The notes: generated by a model from the sequence alone, not told the origin. 64,000 bases of DNA from Flavobacterium coralii (GCF_019891545.1 NZ_JAHDIU010000005.1:1-64000), one strand, 5' to 3'; positions 41,289 to 50,143 are shown, numbered from the stretch's first letter. Made by a program: numbers and translations.

Positions 41289-43301
41289 TTACTTTATTAT
41301 TATCTTTTTAGTTATTGTTTTACCCCTATTGCTTACCTGCACCATATAAACACCCGCTGAAAGCGTACTTTGAGGCATAATGGTTACGCCATTGGCAACT
41401 TCATTAACAGTACACCCAACCTGCCTGCCCAGCGTGTCATAAAGATTTACATCTAAATTAACCGCATCAGGCGCCTGAACTGTAAAGCTGCTTCCCACAC
41501 CAACAGGGTTAGGGTAAACAGCAACCTTCACACCTTCAAAATCTCCTGATGACAGCGCTTCAGCAAAAACAATATCAAATCGGTTAGCAGCGCTGCTGGC
41601 CTCATCATTATTGTTTATACTAAAACTATAAGCAGTAGTTTCATTATTGGTTATAGCCTGCATAGTACCTGTATATTTGTCATGTAAAAAAGCATTCACG
41701 TTTTCTATTCCCTGCAGGTCTATTACATATACATAATCAGTGGTGCGGTAATTTGTATTGGAAACCGGTATTACATCTTCCGGAACGGGCATTTGCCTTT
41801 TTTCAAAACTCAAAACCTTCGATGAATTTATCGTGCCCACGCCTTCATCAAGGTTGCCAGGCTTAACCGCGTCCCTGCCGTCAAGGCTATTGTTATATCC
41901 GTCAGCAAACAAAACTGTAAAGCCGTCGGCAGCCTTTTCGTTTGAGTTATAAGCCTCCTGCGTAAACATTGTAAGCTTCAGGCTTGCAAAAGGCTCATTA
42001 TTCGTACGGTAAACATCATTAGTAGTATTAGAAACCACATATTTATGTTCTTCGTTAAATGATAGTTCTGTTAATCCGGTCGATTCTATCTGAACAAAGA
42101 AAGCCTGGTTAGGCTGCAGGTAGCGGTTTGCTTCAGATGCAGCTATGTTACTCATATTGCTCTCAACATTTACAGTTACATAACTGCCCCTGCTGTTAAG
42201 TGTAGGATCCCATACAAAGTAGTAATCTTCTATAATATTCGTGGCATCTGCCAGTACAGCCTGCATATCTACAGCTGCCTGATATGGGTTGCCCAAAAAC
42301 AGGTAATACCCTGCATTAATTGTAAATGCATTATAGTATAACTGAACGTCTCCTGTCTCAAGTGTTCCTGTAGAACGAAGTACTGTAGCAGTAGGTGTAG
42401 CGCTATTATCAGTCTGGTCAACCGTCCTGTCACCACGAACCATAAGCCTGTAAGGTGTGCCCGCCTGTAAAGTTGTGGTTGTTTCGGTTACAGCCTCCCA
42501 TACCCCACTCTCATTATTGTGTGTAAACATAGATGCGTTATTACTACCGGATGTATCAAATCCGTTAGCTGCTCCACCCGGCCCTGTAATATCCGTACCA
42601 TAACCTTCAATATCAGCTTTATTTTCCTGCCAGTTACTTAATATGGTACCGCCTGTTGTGGGCGAGCTCAAAAAGCGGAATGCCCTGCGTGCGGGTATGT
42701 AACGCTCTACTGTTACATCTCCTGTGATACTCCCGTCAACCTCATCTACAATAGCTGTTGTAGTGGCGTTGCTTTTTAGGGTAAGATATCCGCCGGTATT
42801 AAAGTTACCTGTCCTTACGCGCAAAATTCCTGTAAGGCTAAGCGGCCCTGAAAGCGTAACCCCGGTAATATTAAAACTGGTAAGGTTACGAACAGTATTG
42901 TCGCTAAAAGCACTTGCCGGAATTAGCTGCGGTGCTAAGCCTATCATTACAATAGTCCCGTCAGTAGCATCAAGCACTCCGTTATTGGTTATAGCACCCT
43001 CTATCCTCAACTGCCCTGCTCCGTCTCCGGACACGGTGACTGATGCCCCGTCTTCAATAGTAATATTGTTACAGTCAGCAACACCATCTTCACCTGTAAC
43101 AACCGGATAATTGCCTGTTTGGGTAACAGAGATTAAAACATTGGTATCAAGAGTAGGAATCTGGTTTAAAGACCAGTTTGCGGGAGTATTCCAATAGGTG
43201 CTTTCCTGCCCCGTCCATACATTTGTTTGTGCAAAGCAAAACAGGTTTACCAGCAGCATGCACAACATCATTTTTTGTTTAAGAGTAATTTTTAACATCA
43301 T
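41289..43301 (-). CDS. T9SS cargo protein (sorting domain type A), 670 aa
   Basis: The N-terminus is a long basic n-region and signal peptide (KITLKQKMMLCMLLVNLFCF). The mature protein begins TNVWTGQESTYWNTPANWSL and keeps the order of the module in the 1,063-aa neighbour: an NVWTG block, RYIPARRAFRFLSSPTTGG, AGTPYRLMVRGDRTVDQ, GNPYQAAVDMQAVL, YLQPNQAFFVQIES, and a final type A sorting domain (VAVYPNPVGVGSSFTVQAPD, TLSAGVYMVQVSNRGK). The two are paralogues and probably arose by local duplication. An in-frame extension 11 codons upstream exists, and ATG 43298 is also possible. No enzyme motif is visible; a structural or adhesive surface role is likely. Confidence 0.87.
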   Translation of the reverse strand: MMLKITLKQKMMLCMLLVNLFCFAQTNVWTGQESTYWNTPANWSLNQIPTLDTNVLISVTQTGNYPVVTGEDGVADCNNITIEDGASVTVSGDGAGQLRIEGAITNNGVLDATDGTIVMIGLAPQLIPASAFSDNTVRNLTSFNITGVTLSGPLSLTGILRVRTGNFNTGGYLTLKSNATTTAIVDEVDGSITGDVTVERYIPARRAFRFLSSPTTGGTILSNWQENKADIEGYGTDITGPGGAANGFDTSGSNNASMFTHNNESGVWEAVTETTTTLQAGTPYRLMVRGDRTVDQTDNSATPTATVLRSTGTLETGDVQLYYNAFTINAGYYLFLGNPYQAAVDMQAVLADATNIIEDYYFVWDPTLNSRGSYVTVNVESNMSNIAASEANRYLQPNQAFFVQIESTGLTELSFNEEHKYVVSNTTNDVYRTNNEPFASLKLTMFTQEAYNSNEKAADGFTVLFADGYNNSLDGRDAVKPGNLDEGVGTINSSKVLSFEKRQMPVPEDVIPVSNTNYRTTDYVYVIDLQGIENVNAFLHDKYTGTMQAITNNETTAYSFSINNNDEASSAANRFDIVFAEALSSGDFEGVKVAVYPNPVGVGSSFTVQAPDAVNLDVNLYDTLGRQVGCTVNEVANGVTIMPQSTLSAGVYMVQVSNRGKTITKKIIIK

Positions 43302-43484
43302 ATAGCAAGGTTTAGAAACAGGCGTTTTAAACAAGCCCGTTTATCTTTGCAAATGACGCTAATTGTTAACACGGAATATCTTTATCATTAGTTAATTGTT
43401 AACTAAACCCTGTTAAATATCACCCAATAAATTGAGACAATGGTTAAAAATTTAGCATAAAGAATTTTATGTAAGAATAGTAAT

Positions 43485-43516
43485 AAAAAAAGCGCGTTGT
43501 TGGGGAACAAAGCGCT
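43485..43516 (-). terminator. Orphan minus-strand terminator
   Basis: Eleven-bp stem with one mismatch, AGCGCGTTGTT (43491-43501) / AACAAAGCGCT (43506-43516), loop GGGG, followed on the minus strand by a TTTTTT run. Confidence 0.75.
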
Positions 43517-43590
43517 GATAAATAAATAGCGTGAAGTAAAAAAATATGGGTTATATTATTTAGCCTTATGGCTTTTGTTTCATTTTTCTT
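43485..43590 (-). ncRNA. Candidate small RNA
   Basis: A minus-strand unit of about 105 nt with its own -7 element (TACATTFG-like: minus TACATTTG from plus CAAATGTA 43594-43601), a TTTG 15 nt further up (43617-43620) and a strong terminator (43485-43516). No protein gene lies between them beyond the five-codon frame MKQKP, and no minus-strand gene lies upstream that would need this terminator. An AGCC-AUAA-GGCU hairpin sits near the 5' end. Not matched to a known RNA family. Confidence 0.4.
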
Positions 43591-43712
43591 TTACAAATGT
43601 AAGGCTGCAGGATTTACAAATCAGGACTTGGTTATCGTATTAATTGATACAGCTATTGAGCATCTTTATAGCCGCACAAAAGCAACATTATAAATGTTTA
43701 TGGTATTTGTTG

Positions 43713-43720
43713 TAATTTTG
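43713..43720 (+). promoter_or_regulatory. -7 element of dusB, leaderless layout
   Basis: TAATTTTG ends six bases before the ATG at 43727. It therefore supports 43727 (MKKMVKIGN) and rules against the upstream frame at 43694. Confidence 0.5.
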
Positions 43721-43726
43721 CAGAAA

Positions 43727-44722
43727 ATGAAGAAGATGGTTAAGATTGGAAATATAGAACTGCCTGATTTTCCGCTGCTGCTGGCGCCTATGGAAGATGT
43801 GAGCGACCCGCCTTTCAGGAGGCTGTGCAAAGAGCATGGTGCCGACCTGATGTTCAGCGAGTTTATTTCGTCTGAAGGGCTTATACGCGATGCCATGAAG
43901 AGCAGGCAAAAACTTGACATATTTGATTATGAGCGCCCTGTGGGCATACAGATATTTGGCGGAGATGAGGAAGCAATGGCTATGTCGGCAAAGATTGTGG
44001 AAACTGTTAACCCCGACCTGGTAGATATTAACTTTGGCTGCCCTGTAAAAAAGGTGGTTAGCAAAGGTGCCGGAGCCGGTGTACTTAAAGATATAGACTT
44101 AATGGTGCGTTTAACCAAAGCAGTAGTAAATAGTACCAGCCTGCCCGTAACGGTAAAAACGCGCCTGGGCTGGGATGAAAGCTGCATTAATATATATGAA
44201 GTTGCCGAACGGCTTCAGGATGTTGGCATAAAGGCATTAACCATACACGGACGCACAAGGTCGCAGATGTATAAAGGCGAAGCCGACTGGGGGCCGATTG
44301 CAAAAGTGAAAGATAACCCCCGCATACACATCCCTATTTTTGGTAATGGCGATATAGACAGCCCTGAAAAGGCACTATCCTATAAAAATAAATATGGGCT
44401 TGACGGAATTATGATAGGCCGCGCCTCTATTGGTTACCCGTGGATATTTAATGAGATTAAGCACTTTTTTGCCACAGGCGAACACCTGCCGGAACCTACT
44501 GTAGAAGACAGGGTTGAGGCTGCACGCAACCACCTGAAATGGTCTATAGAATGGAAAGGCGAACGTGTGGGTGTGTTTGAAACCCGCAGGCACTATACCA
44601 ATTACTTTAAAGGCATACCCCATTTTAAAGATTACAGGCAGCGTATGGTAACGCACGATGACCCTGCCGATATATATGCTGTAATGGATGAAGTACTCGA
44701 AAAGTTCAGTACGCCGGCTTAG
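43727..44722 (+). CDS. dusB: tRNA-dihydrouridine synthase
   Basis: A 331-aa FMN enzyme that reduces uridines in the tRNA D-loop. It has a TIM-barrel start LLLAPMEDVSDPPFR, the active site DINFGCPVKKVVSKGAGAGVL (catalytic Cys), TVKTRLGWD, ALTIHGRTRSQMYKGEADW (the FMN-contacting HGR) and GNGDIDSPEKAL, GIMIGRASIGYPWIF. The sequence follows the DusB branch in length and order. A second ATG three codons in is possible. It is followed by copy B of the palindromic repeat. Confidence 0.95.
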   Translation: MKKMVKIGNIELPDFPLLLAPMEDVSDPPFRRLCKEHGADLMFSEFISSEGLIRDAMKSRQKLDIFDYERPVGIQIFGGDEEAMAMSAKIVETVNPDLVDINFGCPVKKVVSKGAGAGVLKDIDLMVRLTKAVVNSTSLPVTVKTRLGWDESCINIYEVAERLQDVGIKALTIHGRTRSQMYKGEADWGPIAKVKDNPRIHIPIFGNGDIDSPEKALSYKNKYGLDGIMIGRASIGYPWIFNEIKHFFATGEHLPEPTVEDRVEAARNHLKWSIEWKGERVGVFETRRHYTNYFKGIPHFKDYRQRMVTHDDPADIYAVMDEVLEKFSTPA

Positions 44723-44743
44723 TATCTATAAAGCTTAAATTAA

Positions 44744-44864
44744 CTGTCTCAAAAGTGCTTTAACAGGCACTTTTGTCATTCTAACGCAGGAAGAATCTAT
44801 TTTATCAAAATAAAAGATTCTTCACTGCATTACATTTCGTTCAGAATGACATCTTTTGAGACAG
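44744..44864. repeat. Nested palindromic intergenic repeat, copy B
   Basis: Outer arms CTGTCTCAAAAG (44744-44755) and CTTTTGAGACAG (44853-44864) are perfect inverted repeats. Inside are GTCATTCT / AGAATGAC and GAAGAATCT / AGATTCTTC. It carries an extra internal hairpin (AAAAGTGC / GCACTTTT) on the left side not seen in copies A and C. It separates convergent dusB and the M1 peptidase gene. Confidence 0.85.
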
Positions 44865-44874
44865 CCTTTATACT

Positions 44875-46797
44875 TTATTGCTTTACAAATCTAAGCTGCG
44901 TTGTACCACTATTGGTGGTAAGTGTTATATTATAAATACCGTGTGCAAGCTGCGACACATTCCATACCGACTGTTTGGCGGTCTCCATAACCTTTTGCCC
45001 TAATGCATTATAAAAAACAGCCTGCTCTGCCAGTACACCCTGCGGCAGTTGCAGGTGCAGCGTGCCGGTTACAGGGTTAGGGTACAGCACAACCCTTTGC
45101 AGTGCCGGTATTTCAGATGTATTTAAAATGGCCTGGCTGTTAGCCGATATAATATCATTACCCGGGTTAAACTGCACTCCCGTAACCGTAAAATTTACAG
45201 GAACGGTAAATTCCTGTCCGTTAAATGTATTATCAAGCAGTACATCCTGCACTGCGCCGCCACTGCCCGAGAGGCGTATGCGCACCGGCATTTCAAAAAA
45301 CGAAACCGACGGATGTGACTGCGTTTGGTTTATGGTAACTTTTACCTGCCCTTCGCCCCAGTGGTTTACGATTATGTTATATGTAGGGTAGCCCTGGTTG
45401 TACACCCAGTCGTTAAAAAACTCAGTAAGGTCTGTTCCCGAAGCTGCCTCAAGATGTTCCTTAAGGTCAGGTGTTTTGGCATAGCCAAAAGCAAGGTCAG
45501 GGTCGGCAAGGTAATTTTTAAGTCCCTGGTAAAAATCGGCATCGCCAAGCTTGTAGCGCAGCATGTGCACTACCATTGCACCTTTATTATAAGAAAGCCT
45601 CCCGCTGAATATCCTGCCCACATTTGTAGTATCGGTATCAGTAAGGTAAACTGCGCCGCCCGGCTGGCTGGTAATGTTGCCTATGCGCCCACCTTTCCAG
45701 TTGGTAAAGGCAGCTTCACCGTCAAAATCTTCTACTACAAGCCCTGATAAATAAGTGGCAAAGCCTTCATTAAGCCATATATCCTTCCACGAGCCGCAGG
45801 TTACCTTGTCGCCAAACCACTGGTGCGCCAGCTCATGCGCCACAAGCTCACGGTTAAACCCTCCCATAAAAGATACGGTTGCATGCTCCATACCACCACC
45901 AATGCTGCATTGTGCATGCCCGTATTTTTCTTCATGGTAAGGATAGGTTTCAAAAAGCTCCTCAAACAAATCTATCATCTGCACCGTTAACGGCAACTGC
46001 TGTGTAGTGATAAAATCATACATCTCCGGATAGATATAATTCACTATAGGGAATATGTTGGGTGCAGTACCCGCTGTTTGTGTAAATATCTGGTAATTGG
46101 TTACTGCTATGGCTATAAGATAAGCCGGTATTGGGTAATTATGCTGAAAATGGGTTGTGGTGGTACCATTGCCATTATCGGTTTGCGAAATTTCGAGCCC
46201 GTTGCCCACACTCACATATTCAGAAGGTGCGGTAATATAAATGTCGGTATTGTCTATCTTGTCATTTAAGTCCTGCTTGCAGGGCCACCAGTCTTTTGCG
46301 CCGTAGGGTTGCGATAGTGTCCACAGTTCCGGCACGCCGTTGTGAGTATCTATAGTGAAAGCGCCCTCGCTAAAGCCCGGTTCACCTTCATAATCTACAA
46401 TAACCGTTGTAACAGTGTTTTCATCAATACCCGAACCCAAAGAAATTACAAGCTCATCGGCATTTTGTGTAAATGAAACAATATCGCCATTTATGATTAC
46501 AGAATTCACGCTCAACTGCTGTGTAAGGTCGAACGTTATGCTGGTCATGAATGTCTTTGCCCTGAAGGTTGTGGTTACAGTACCTTCTATATAATATTCG
46601 GCAGGATCTACATTAAATTCCAGCACGTGTGAGAGCACATCATAGTTGGCGGTATTCTGGTTGGCTGTAAAATTGCTTATCTGCCAGGCCGATTTCATTT
46701 CAGCTTCCACAAGGCTGCCAAAGGTATCTTCGCCCTGCTGTGCTAAAACGGGCAACATGCCAAGCAGCAGGCATCCTATAAAAGTAATTTTTCTCAT
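44875..46797 (-). CDS. Secreted M1 family aminopeptidase with T9SS sorting domain
   Basis: A 640-aa zinc metallopeptidase. It has a signal peptide (TFIGCLLLGMLPVLAQ), an N-terminal beta domain (YFE..VTTTFRAKTFMTSI), a GGMEHATVSFM exopeptidase motif (GxMEN variant) and the zinc site HELAHQWFG near residue 320, with the third ligand in WLNEGFATYL. The C-terminal ~80 residues are a type A T9SS sorting domain (VVLYPNPVTGTLHLQLPQG, LAHGIYNITLTTNSG). It trims N-terminal residues from peptides outside the cell. The GGMEHA form, with His in place of Asn, is common in this Bacteroidetes branch. Confidence 0.93.
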   Translation of the reverse strand: MRKITFIGCLLLGMLPVLAQQGEDTFGSLVEAEMKSAWQISNFTANQNTANYDVLSHVLEFNVDPAEYYIEGTVTTTFRAKTFMTSITFDLTQQLSVNSVIINGDIVSFTQNADELVISLGSGIDENTVTTVIVDYEGEPGFSEGAFTIDTHNGVPELWTLSQPYGAKDWWPCKQDLNDKIDNTDIYITAPSEYVSVGNGLEISQTDNGNGTTTTHFQHNYPIPAYLIAIAVTNYQIFTQTAGTAPNIFPIVNYIYPEMYDFITTQQLPLTVQMIDLFEELFETYPYHEEKYGHAQCSIGGGMEHATVSFMGGFNRELVAHELAHQWFGDKVTCGSWKDIWLNEGFATYLSGLVVEDFDGEAAFTNWKGGRIGNITSQPGGAVYLTDTDTTNVGRIFSGRLSYNKGAMVVHMLRYKLGDADFYQGLKNYLADPDLAFGYAKTPDLKEHLEAASGTDLTEFFNDWVYNQGYPTYNIIVNHWGEGQVKVTINQTQSHPSVSFFEMPVRIRLSGSGGAVQDVLLDNTFNGQEFTVPVNFTVTGVQFNPGNDIISANSQAILNTSEIPALQRVVLYPNPVTGTLHLQLPQGVLAEQAVFYNALGQKVMETAKQSVWNVSQLAHGIYNITLTTNSGTTQLRFVKQ

Positions 46798-46813
46798 TCC
46801 ATTGTAATTTGTT

Positions 46814-46821
46814 CAAAAATA
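46814..46821 (-). promoter_or_regulatory. -7 element of the M1 aminopeptidase gene
   Basis: Plus-strand CAAAAATA reads TATTTTTG on the minus strand, 16 nt before the ATG. Confidence 0.45.
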
Positions 46822-46912
46822 GCGAATTATTTTATAAATATGGATATAGGCTTTGGGTTGCAAAACAACTGAAAGTTTAATAGCAGGGCAGGGAATAATT
46901 AAAACAAATCCT

Positions 46913-46920
46913 TAAATTTG
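46913..46920 (+). promoter_or_regulatory. -7 element of serS
   Basis: TAAATTTG matches TAnnTTTG, 25 nt before the serS ATG. Confidence 0.45.
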
Positions 46921-46945
46921 CTGACTTCATAAAATACCATAAACC

Positions 46946-48217
46946 ATGTTACAGACAGTATTTATAAGAGAAAACAGAGACAAAGTAATACAGGCACTGG
47001 CAAAACGCAATATGGATGCCGCAACGCTTGTTGACGAGGTAATTGCACTTGACGAAAAACGCAGGAGTACCCAGGTAGAGCTTGACACTGTTTTATCGGA
47101 ATCCAACAAACTGTCTAAAGACATTGGCGAGCTTATGAAAGCCGGAGAAAAGGCAAAGGCTGTTATCCTCCGCGAAAAAACCACACAGTATAAAGAAAAA
47201 AGCAAAGAGCTAACAGAGGTACTTAATACCGTTACCGAAGAGCTTACGCAGGCATTATACAAGTTGCCCAATACCCCTGCCGACATTGTGCCGCAGGGTA
47301 AAAGCGCAGATGATAACGAAGAGGTGCACCGCGAAGGCGATATACCCACACTTTTTGAAGGCGCAATGCCCCACTGGGAGCTTGCCAAAAAATATGATAT
47401 TATCGATTTTGAACTTGGCAACAAGATAACAGGGGCGGGTTTCCCTGTATATAAAGGAAAAGGAGCAAGGCTGCAACGTGCGCTTATAACTTATTTTTTA
47501 GATAAGAATACCGAAGCAGGCTATAAAGAATACCAGGTGCCGCACCTTGTTAACGAGGCTTCCGGCTATGGCACAGGCCAGTTGCCCGATAAAGAAGGGC
47601 AAATGTATCATGTTGGGTTAGACGACCTGTACCTGATACCTACCGCCGAAGTACCGGTAACCAATATGTTCCGTGATGTGATTATTGAGGAGAAAGACCT
47701 GCCTGTGCTGTGCACGGGCTACACGCCATGCTTTCGCCGTGAGGCGGGTTCTTATGGTTCTCATGTGCGTGGGCTTAACCGCCTTCACCAGTTTGATAAG
47801 GTAGAAATTGTGCGCATCGAGAAACCCGAAGACAGCTATGCCGCGCTTGATGGCATGGTAGAGCATGTAAAAATGCTGCTTAAAGAACTAAAGCTGCCTT
47901 ACAGGATATTGCGCCTTTGCGGTGGCGATATGGGCTTTGCATCAGCGCTTACTTATGATTTTGAGGTATTCTCTACTGCGCAGGACCGCTGGCTGGAAAT
48001 AAGCTCGGTGTCAAATTTTGAAACCTTCCAGAGCAACAGGCTTAAGCTGCGCTACCGCGACAGGGATAACAAGAACCACCTTGCCCACACGCTAAACGGA
48101 AGTTCGCTTGCTTTACCACGCGTGCTTGCCGGAATACTTGAAAACTACCAGACACCGGATGGTATCGTGATACCGGAAGTTTTGCGCCCATACACCGGAT
48201 TTGATATTATAAATTAG
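46946..48217 (+). CDS. serS: Seryl-tRNA synthetase
   Basis: A 423-aa class II aminoacyl-tRNA synthetase. The N-terminal long antiparallel coiled coil (LDTVLSESNKLSKDIGELMK, then KTTQYKEKSKELTEVLNTV) recognises tRNA-Ser. The catalytic part has motif 1 (RALITYFLDKN..GYKEYQVPHLV), the TAEVPVTNMF serine pocket, motif 2 (TPCFRREAGSYG) and motif 3 (NGSSLALPRVLAGILENYQ). Length is standard. It heads a conserved-type run of co-oriented genes (TPR protein, DUF4286, rsmA, mgtE). Confidence 0.97.
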   Translation: MLQTVFIRENRDKVIQALAKRNMDAATLVDEVIALDEKRRSTQVELDTVLSESNKLSKDIGELMKAGEKAKAVILREKTTQYKEKSKELTEVLNTVTEELTQALYKLPNTPADIVPQGKSADDNEEVHREGDIPTLFEGAMPHWELAKKYDIIDFELGNKITGAGFPVYKGKGARLQRALITYFLDKNTEAGYKEYQVPHLVNEASGYGTGQLPDKEGQMYHVGLDDLYLIPTAEVPVTNMFRDVIIEEKDLPVLCTGYTPCFRREAGSYGSHVRGLNRLHQFDKVEIVRIEKPEDSYAALDGMVEHVKMLLKELKLPYRILRLCGGDMGFASALTYDFEVFSTAQDRWLEISSVSNFETFQSNRLKLRYRDRDNKNHLAHTLNGSSLALPRVLAGILENYQTPDGIVIPEVLRPYTGFDIIN

Positions 48218-48338
48218 TAAATTTGTTTAAGGCACCCTGTGCTAAAAATTGCAAACCAGCGTTTAAGCCTTACAGTTACAGTATATTCAATCCGTGGTAA
48301 ACCGCCTTAGTGTGTCATCCGCGTTAGCAGTATTCAGG

Positions 48339-50117
48339 ATGAAAAAATTATTTACCATAATAGCATTTATCTGGTCAGTTGCCCTGTTTGCACAAAACGA
48401 GCAACTGGCCAATAATTATTTTGAGAAGGGCGAGTTTGAAAAGGCGTTGGTTATATATGAGAGCCTGAACGACAAGCAGCCCGGCAATATCTTTTTTTCG
48501 CAGCGCATGGCCGCCTGCTACCAGCAGCTTCAACAATATGCAAAGGCCGAAAAACTGCTAAAGGATAAAGCTGACTCAACAGGGCAACCACTTTTGCTGG
48601 TAGAGCTTGGCTACAACTACCAGCTGCAGCAAAACATGGCAGATGCCAATAAGTATTATGAGCAGGCTATAGACGCCGTGAGGCAAAATCCCTCTTTTGT
48701 ATATACCGTAGCCAACACTTTCGAGAAAAAAGTACTTGCAGAACAGGCTTTAAAAGCCTATGAAGTTGCAAAGCAGGGCAACCCCAACATGAATTTTGAT
48801 TACCAGATTGCATTGCTTCAGGGACAACTCGGCAATATGGAACTGATGATTGAAAGCCTGCTGAACTATGCCTATAATAACCCGCAAAACCTGCCTGTGG
48901 TGCAAAACCAACTGGCGAGGTTTATGAATGAGGAATCGCCCGAAAGTTTCAACGATGCACTGCGCAAGCAGCTATTGCTGAACACACAAAAAACACAGGA
49001 TTTATTCTGGAACGAGTTTTTAAGCTGGTATTTTGTGCAGCAGCGCGATTATGGCAAAGCCTTCATACAGGAAAAAGCGATATACAAGCGAGACCCTGAC
49101 AGCTTTATCAATATCATCAGCCTTGCCCGCCTTGCCGTAGAAGAGAACGAAGAGGAAACCGCAAGAGAAATACTGAGCTTTATTTTAGAAAATACACAGG
49201 ACCCTGCAACACTTATGGATGCCAACGCTTACATCCTTAAAATGGATATTGCAAAAGCTCAGGAGAAAGATTATGCAGCCATAAAGCAGCGCATTGACAT
49301 ACTCCTAACGCAGTTTGGCGTAACCCCATACTCGCTCGACCTGCAAATATTAAAAGCTGATTTTGAGGCTTTCCATCTTAAAGATACACAGGCAGGCATT
49401 ACAACGCTTAATACTGCGCTAAAGCTACAGCTTAACAAATACCAGTCGGCAGAGGTTAAAATGAAGCTCTCGGATATTCTGCTGCTGGATGAAAAGTTTA
49501 ACCAAGCCATTATTTACTATGCGCAAATTGAGGAAGACCTTAAAAACGACCCGATAGGGCATGAAGCCAGCCTTAAAGTAGCGCGAAGCAGCTATTTTAA
49601 AGGCGACTTTGACTGGGCACAAAAGCAGCTCAAGGTTTTAAAATCATCATCATCGCAGCTTATTGCCAATGATGCACTAGAGCTTTTCCTGCTGATTACC
49701 GATAACACAGTTGAAGACAGTACCCAGACTGCGCTTAAAAAGTTTGCCCGTGCCGATTTTATGCTGTACCGCAATAAAAAACACGAAGCGCTTAACGAGT
49801 TTAAAAATCTTATCGCTACCGATAAAACCGAGAGCATACAGGATATTACCCGCCTGCGTTTAGGTAAGCTATATGAGCAAAGCGGGCAGTATGACCTTGC
49901 CCTGCAGTACTACAAAGAAATAATTGATAATTATGCCGAAGGTATCTATATAGATGAGGCACTGTTTTTCTCGGCAGAGATATACAACAAGCGCCTGCAG
50001 GATCCTGAAAAAGCAAAACCGCTATATGAAAAAGTGCTGTTTGAACACGAAGACAGTATTTACTTTGTAGAGGCAAGAAGGGAGTTCAGGCAGCTAAGGG
50101 GCGATATAACAAGTTAA
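48339..50117 (+). CDS. Exported tetratricopeptide-repeat protein
   Basis: A 592-aa protein with a signal peptide (MKKLFTIIAFIWSVALFAQ) and repeated 34-residue TPR units throughout (NYFEKGEFEKALVIYESLND, QTALKKFARADFMLYRNKKH, LYEQSGQYDLALQYYKEIID, AEIYNKRLQDPEKAKPLYEK). It is a helical superhelix for protein-protein contact in the periplasm; such TPR proteins next to housekeeping genes are common in Flavobacteria and have no defined role. The start at 48339 begins the signal peptide; an upstream in-frame codon gives only an unstructured leader. Confidence 0.85.
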   Translation: MKKLFTIIAFIWSVALFAQNEQLANNYFEKGEFEKALVIYESLNDKQPGNIFFSQRMAACYQQLQQYAKAEKLLKDKADSTGQPLLLVELGYNYQLQQNMADANKYYEQAIDAVRQNPSFVYTVANTFEKKVLAEQALKAYEVAKQGNPNMNFDYQIALLQGQLGNMELMIESLLNYAYNNPQNLPVVQNQLARFMNEESPESFNDALRKQLLLNTQKTQDLFWNEFLSWYFVQQRDYGKAFIQEKAIYKRDPDSFINIISLARLAVEENEEETAREILSFILENTQDPATLMDANAYILKMDIAKAQEKDYAAIKQRIDILLTQFGVTPYSLDLQILKADFEAFHLKDTQAGITTLNTALKLQLNKYQSAEVKMKLSDILLLDEKFNQAIIYYAQIEEDLKNDPIGHEASLKVARSSYFKGDFDWAQKQLKVLKSSSSQLIANDALELFLLITDNTVEDSTQTALKKFARADFMLYRNKKHEALNEFKNLIATDKTESIQDITRLRLGKLYEQSGQYDLALQYYKEIIDNYAEGIYIDEALFFSAEIYNKRLQDPEKAKPLYEKVLFEHEDSIYFVEARREFRQLRGDITS

Positions 50118-50143
50118 CAAGACCACACACTAAAAACATAACT

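Larger units (their letters stand above)
43302..43726. other. 425-nt intergenic region with palindrome, orphan promoter and small-RNA candidate
   Basis: From left: a plus-strand TATCTTTG (43342-43349) with no nearby gene; the perfect palindrome TTAGTTAA-TTG-TTAACTAA (43388-43406); a minus-strand terminator (43485-43516); a minus-strand promoter-like pair (43594-43620); and the dusB -7 element (43713-43720). The minus-strand segment from about 43590 to 43485 is the small-RNA candidate. Confidence 0.6.

Noticed and set aside
48294-48338. Upstream start for the TPR gene
   Set aside because: The extra 15 residues disrupt the signal peptide that begins at 48339.
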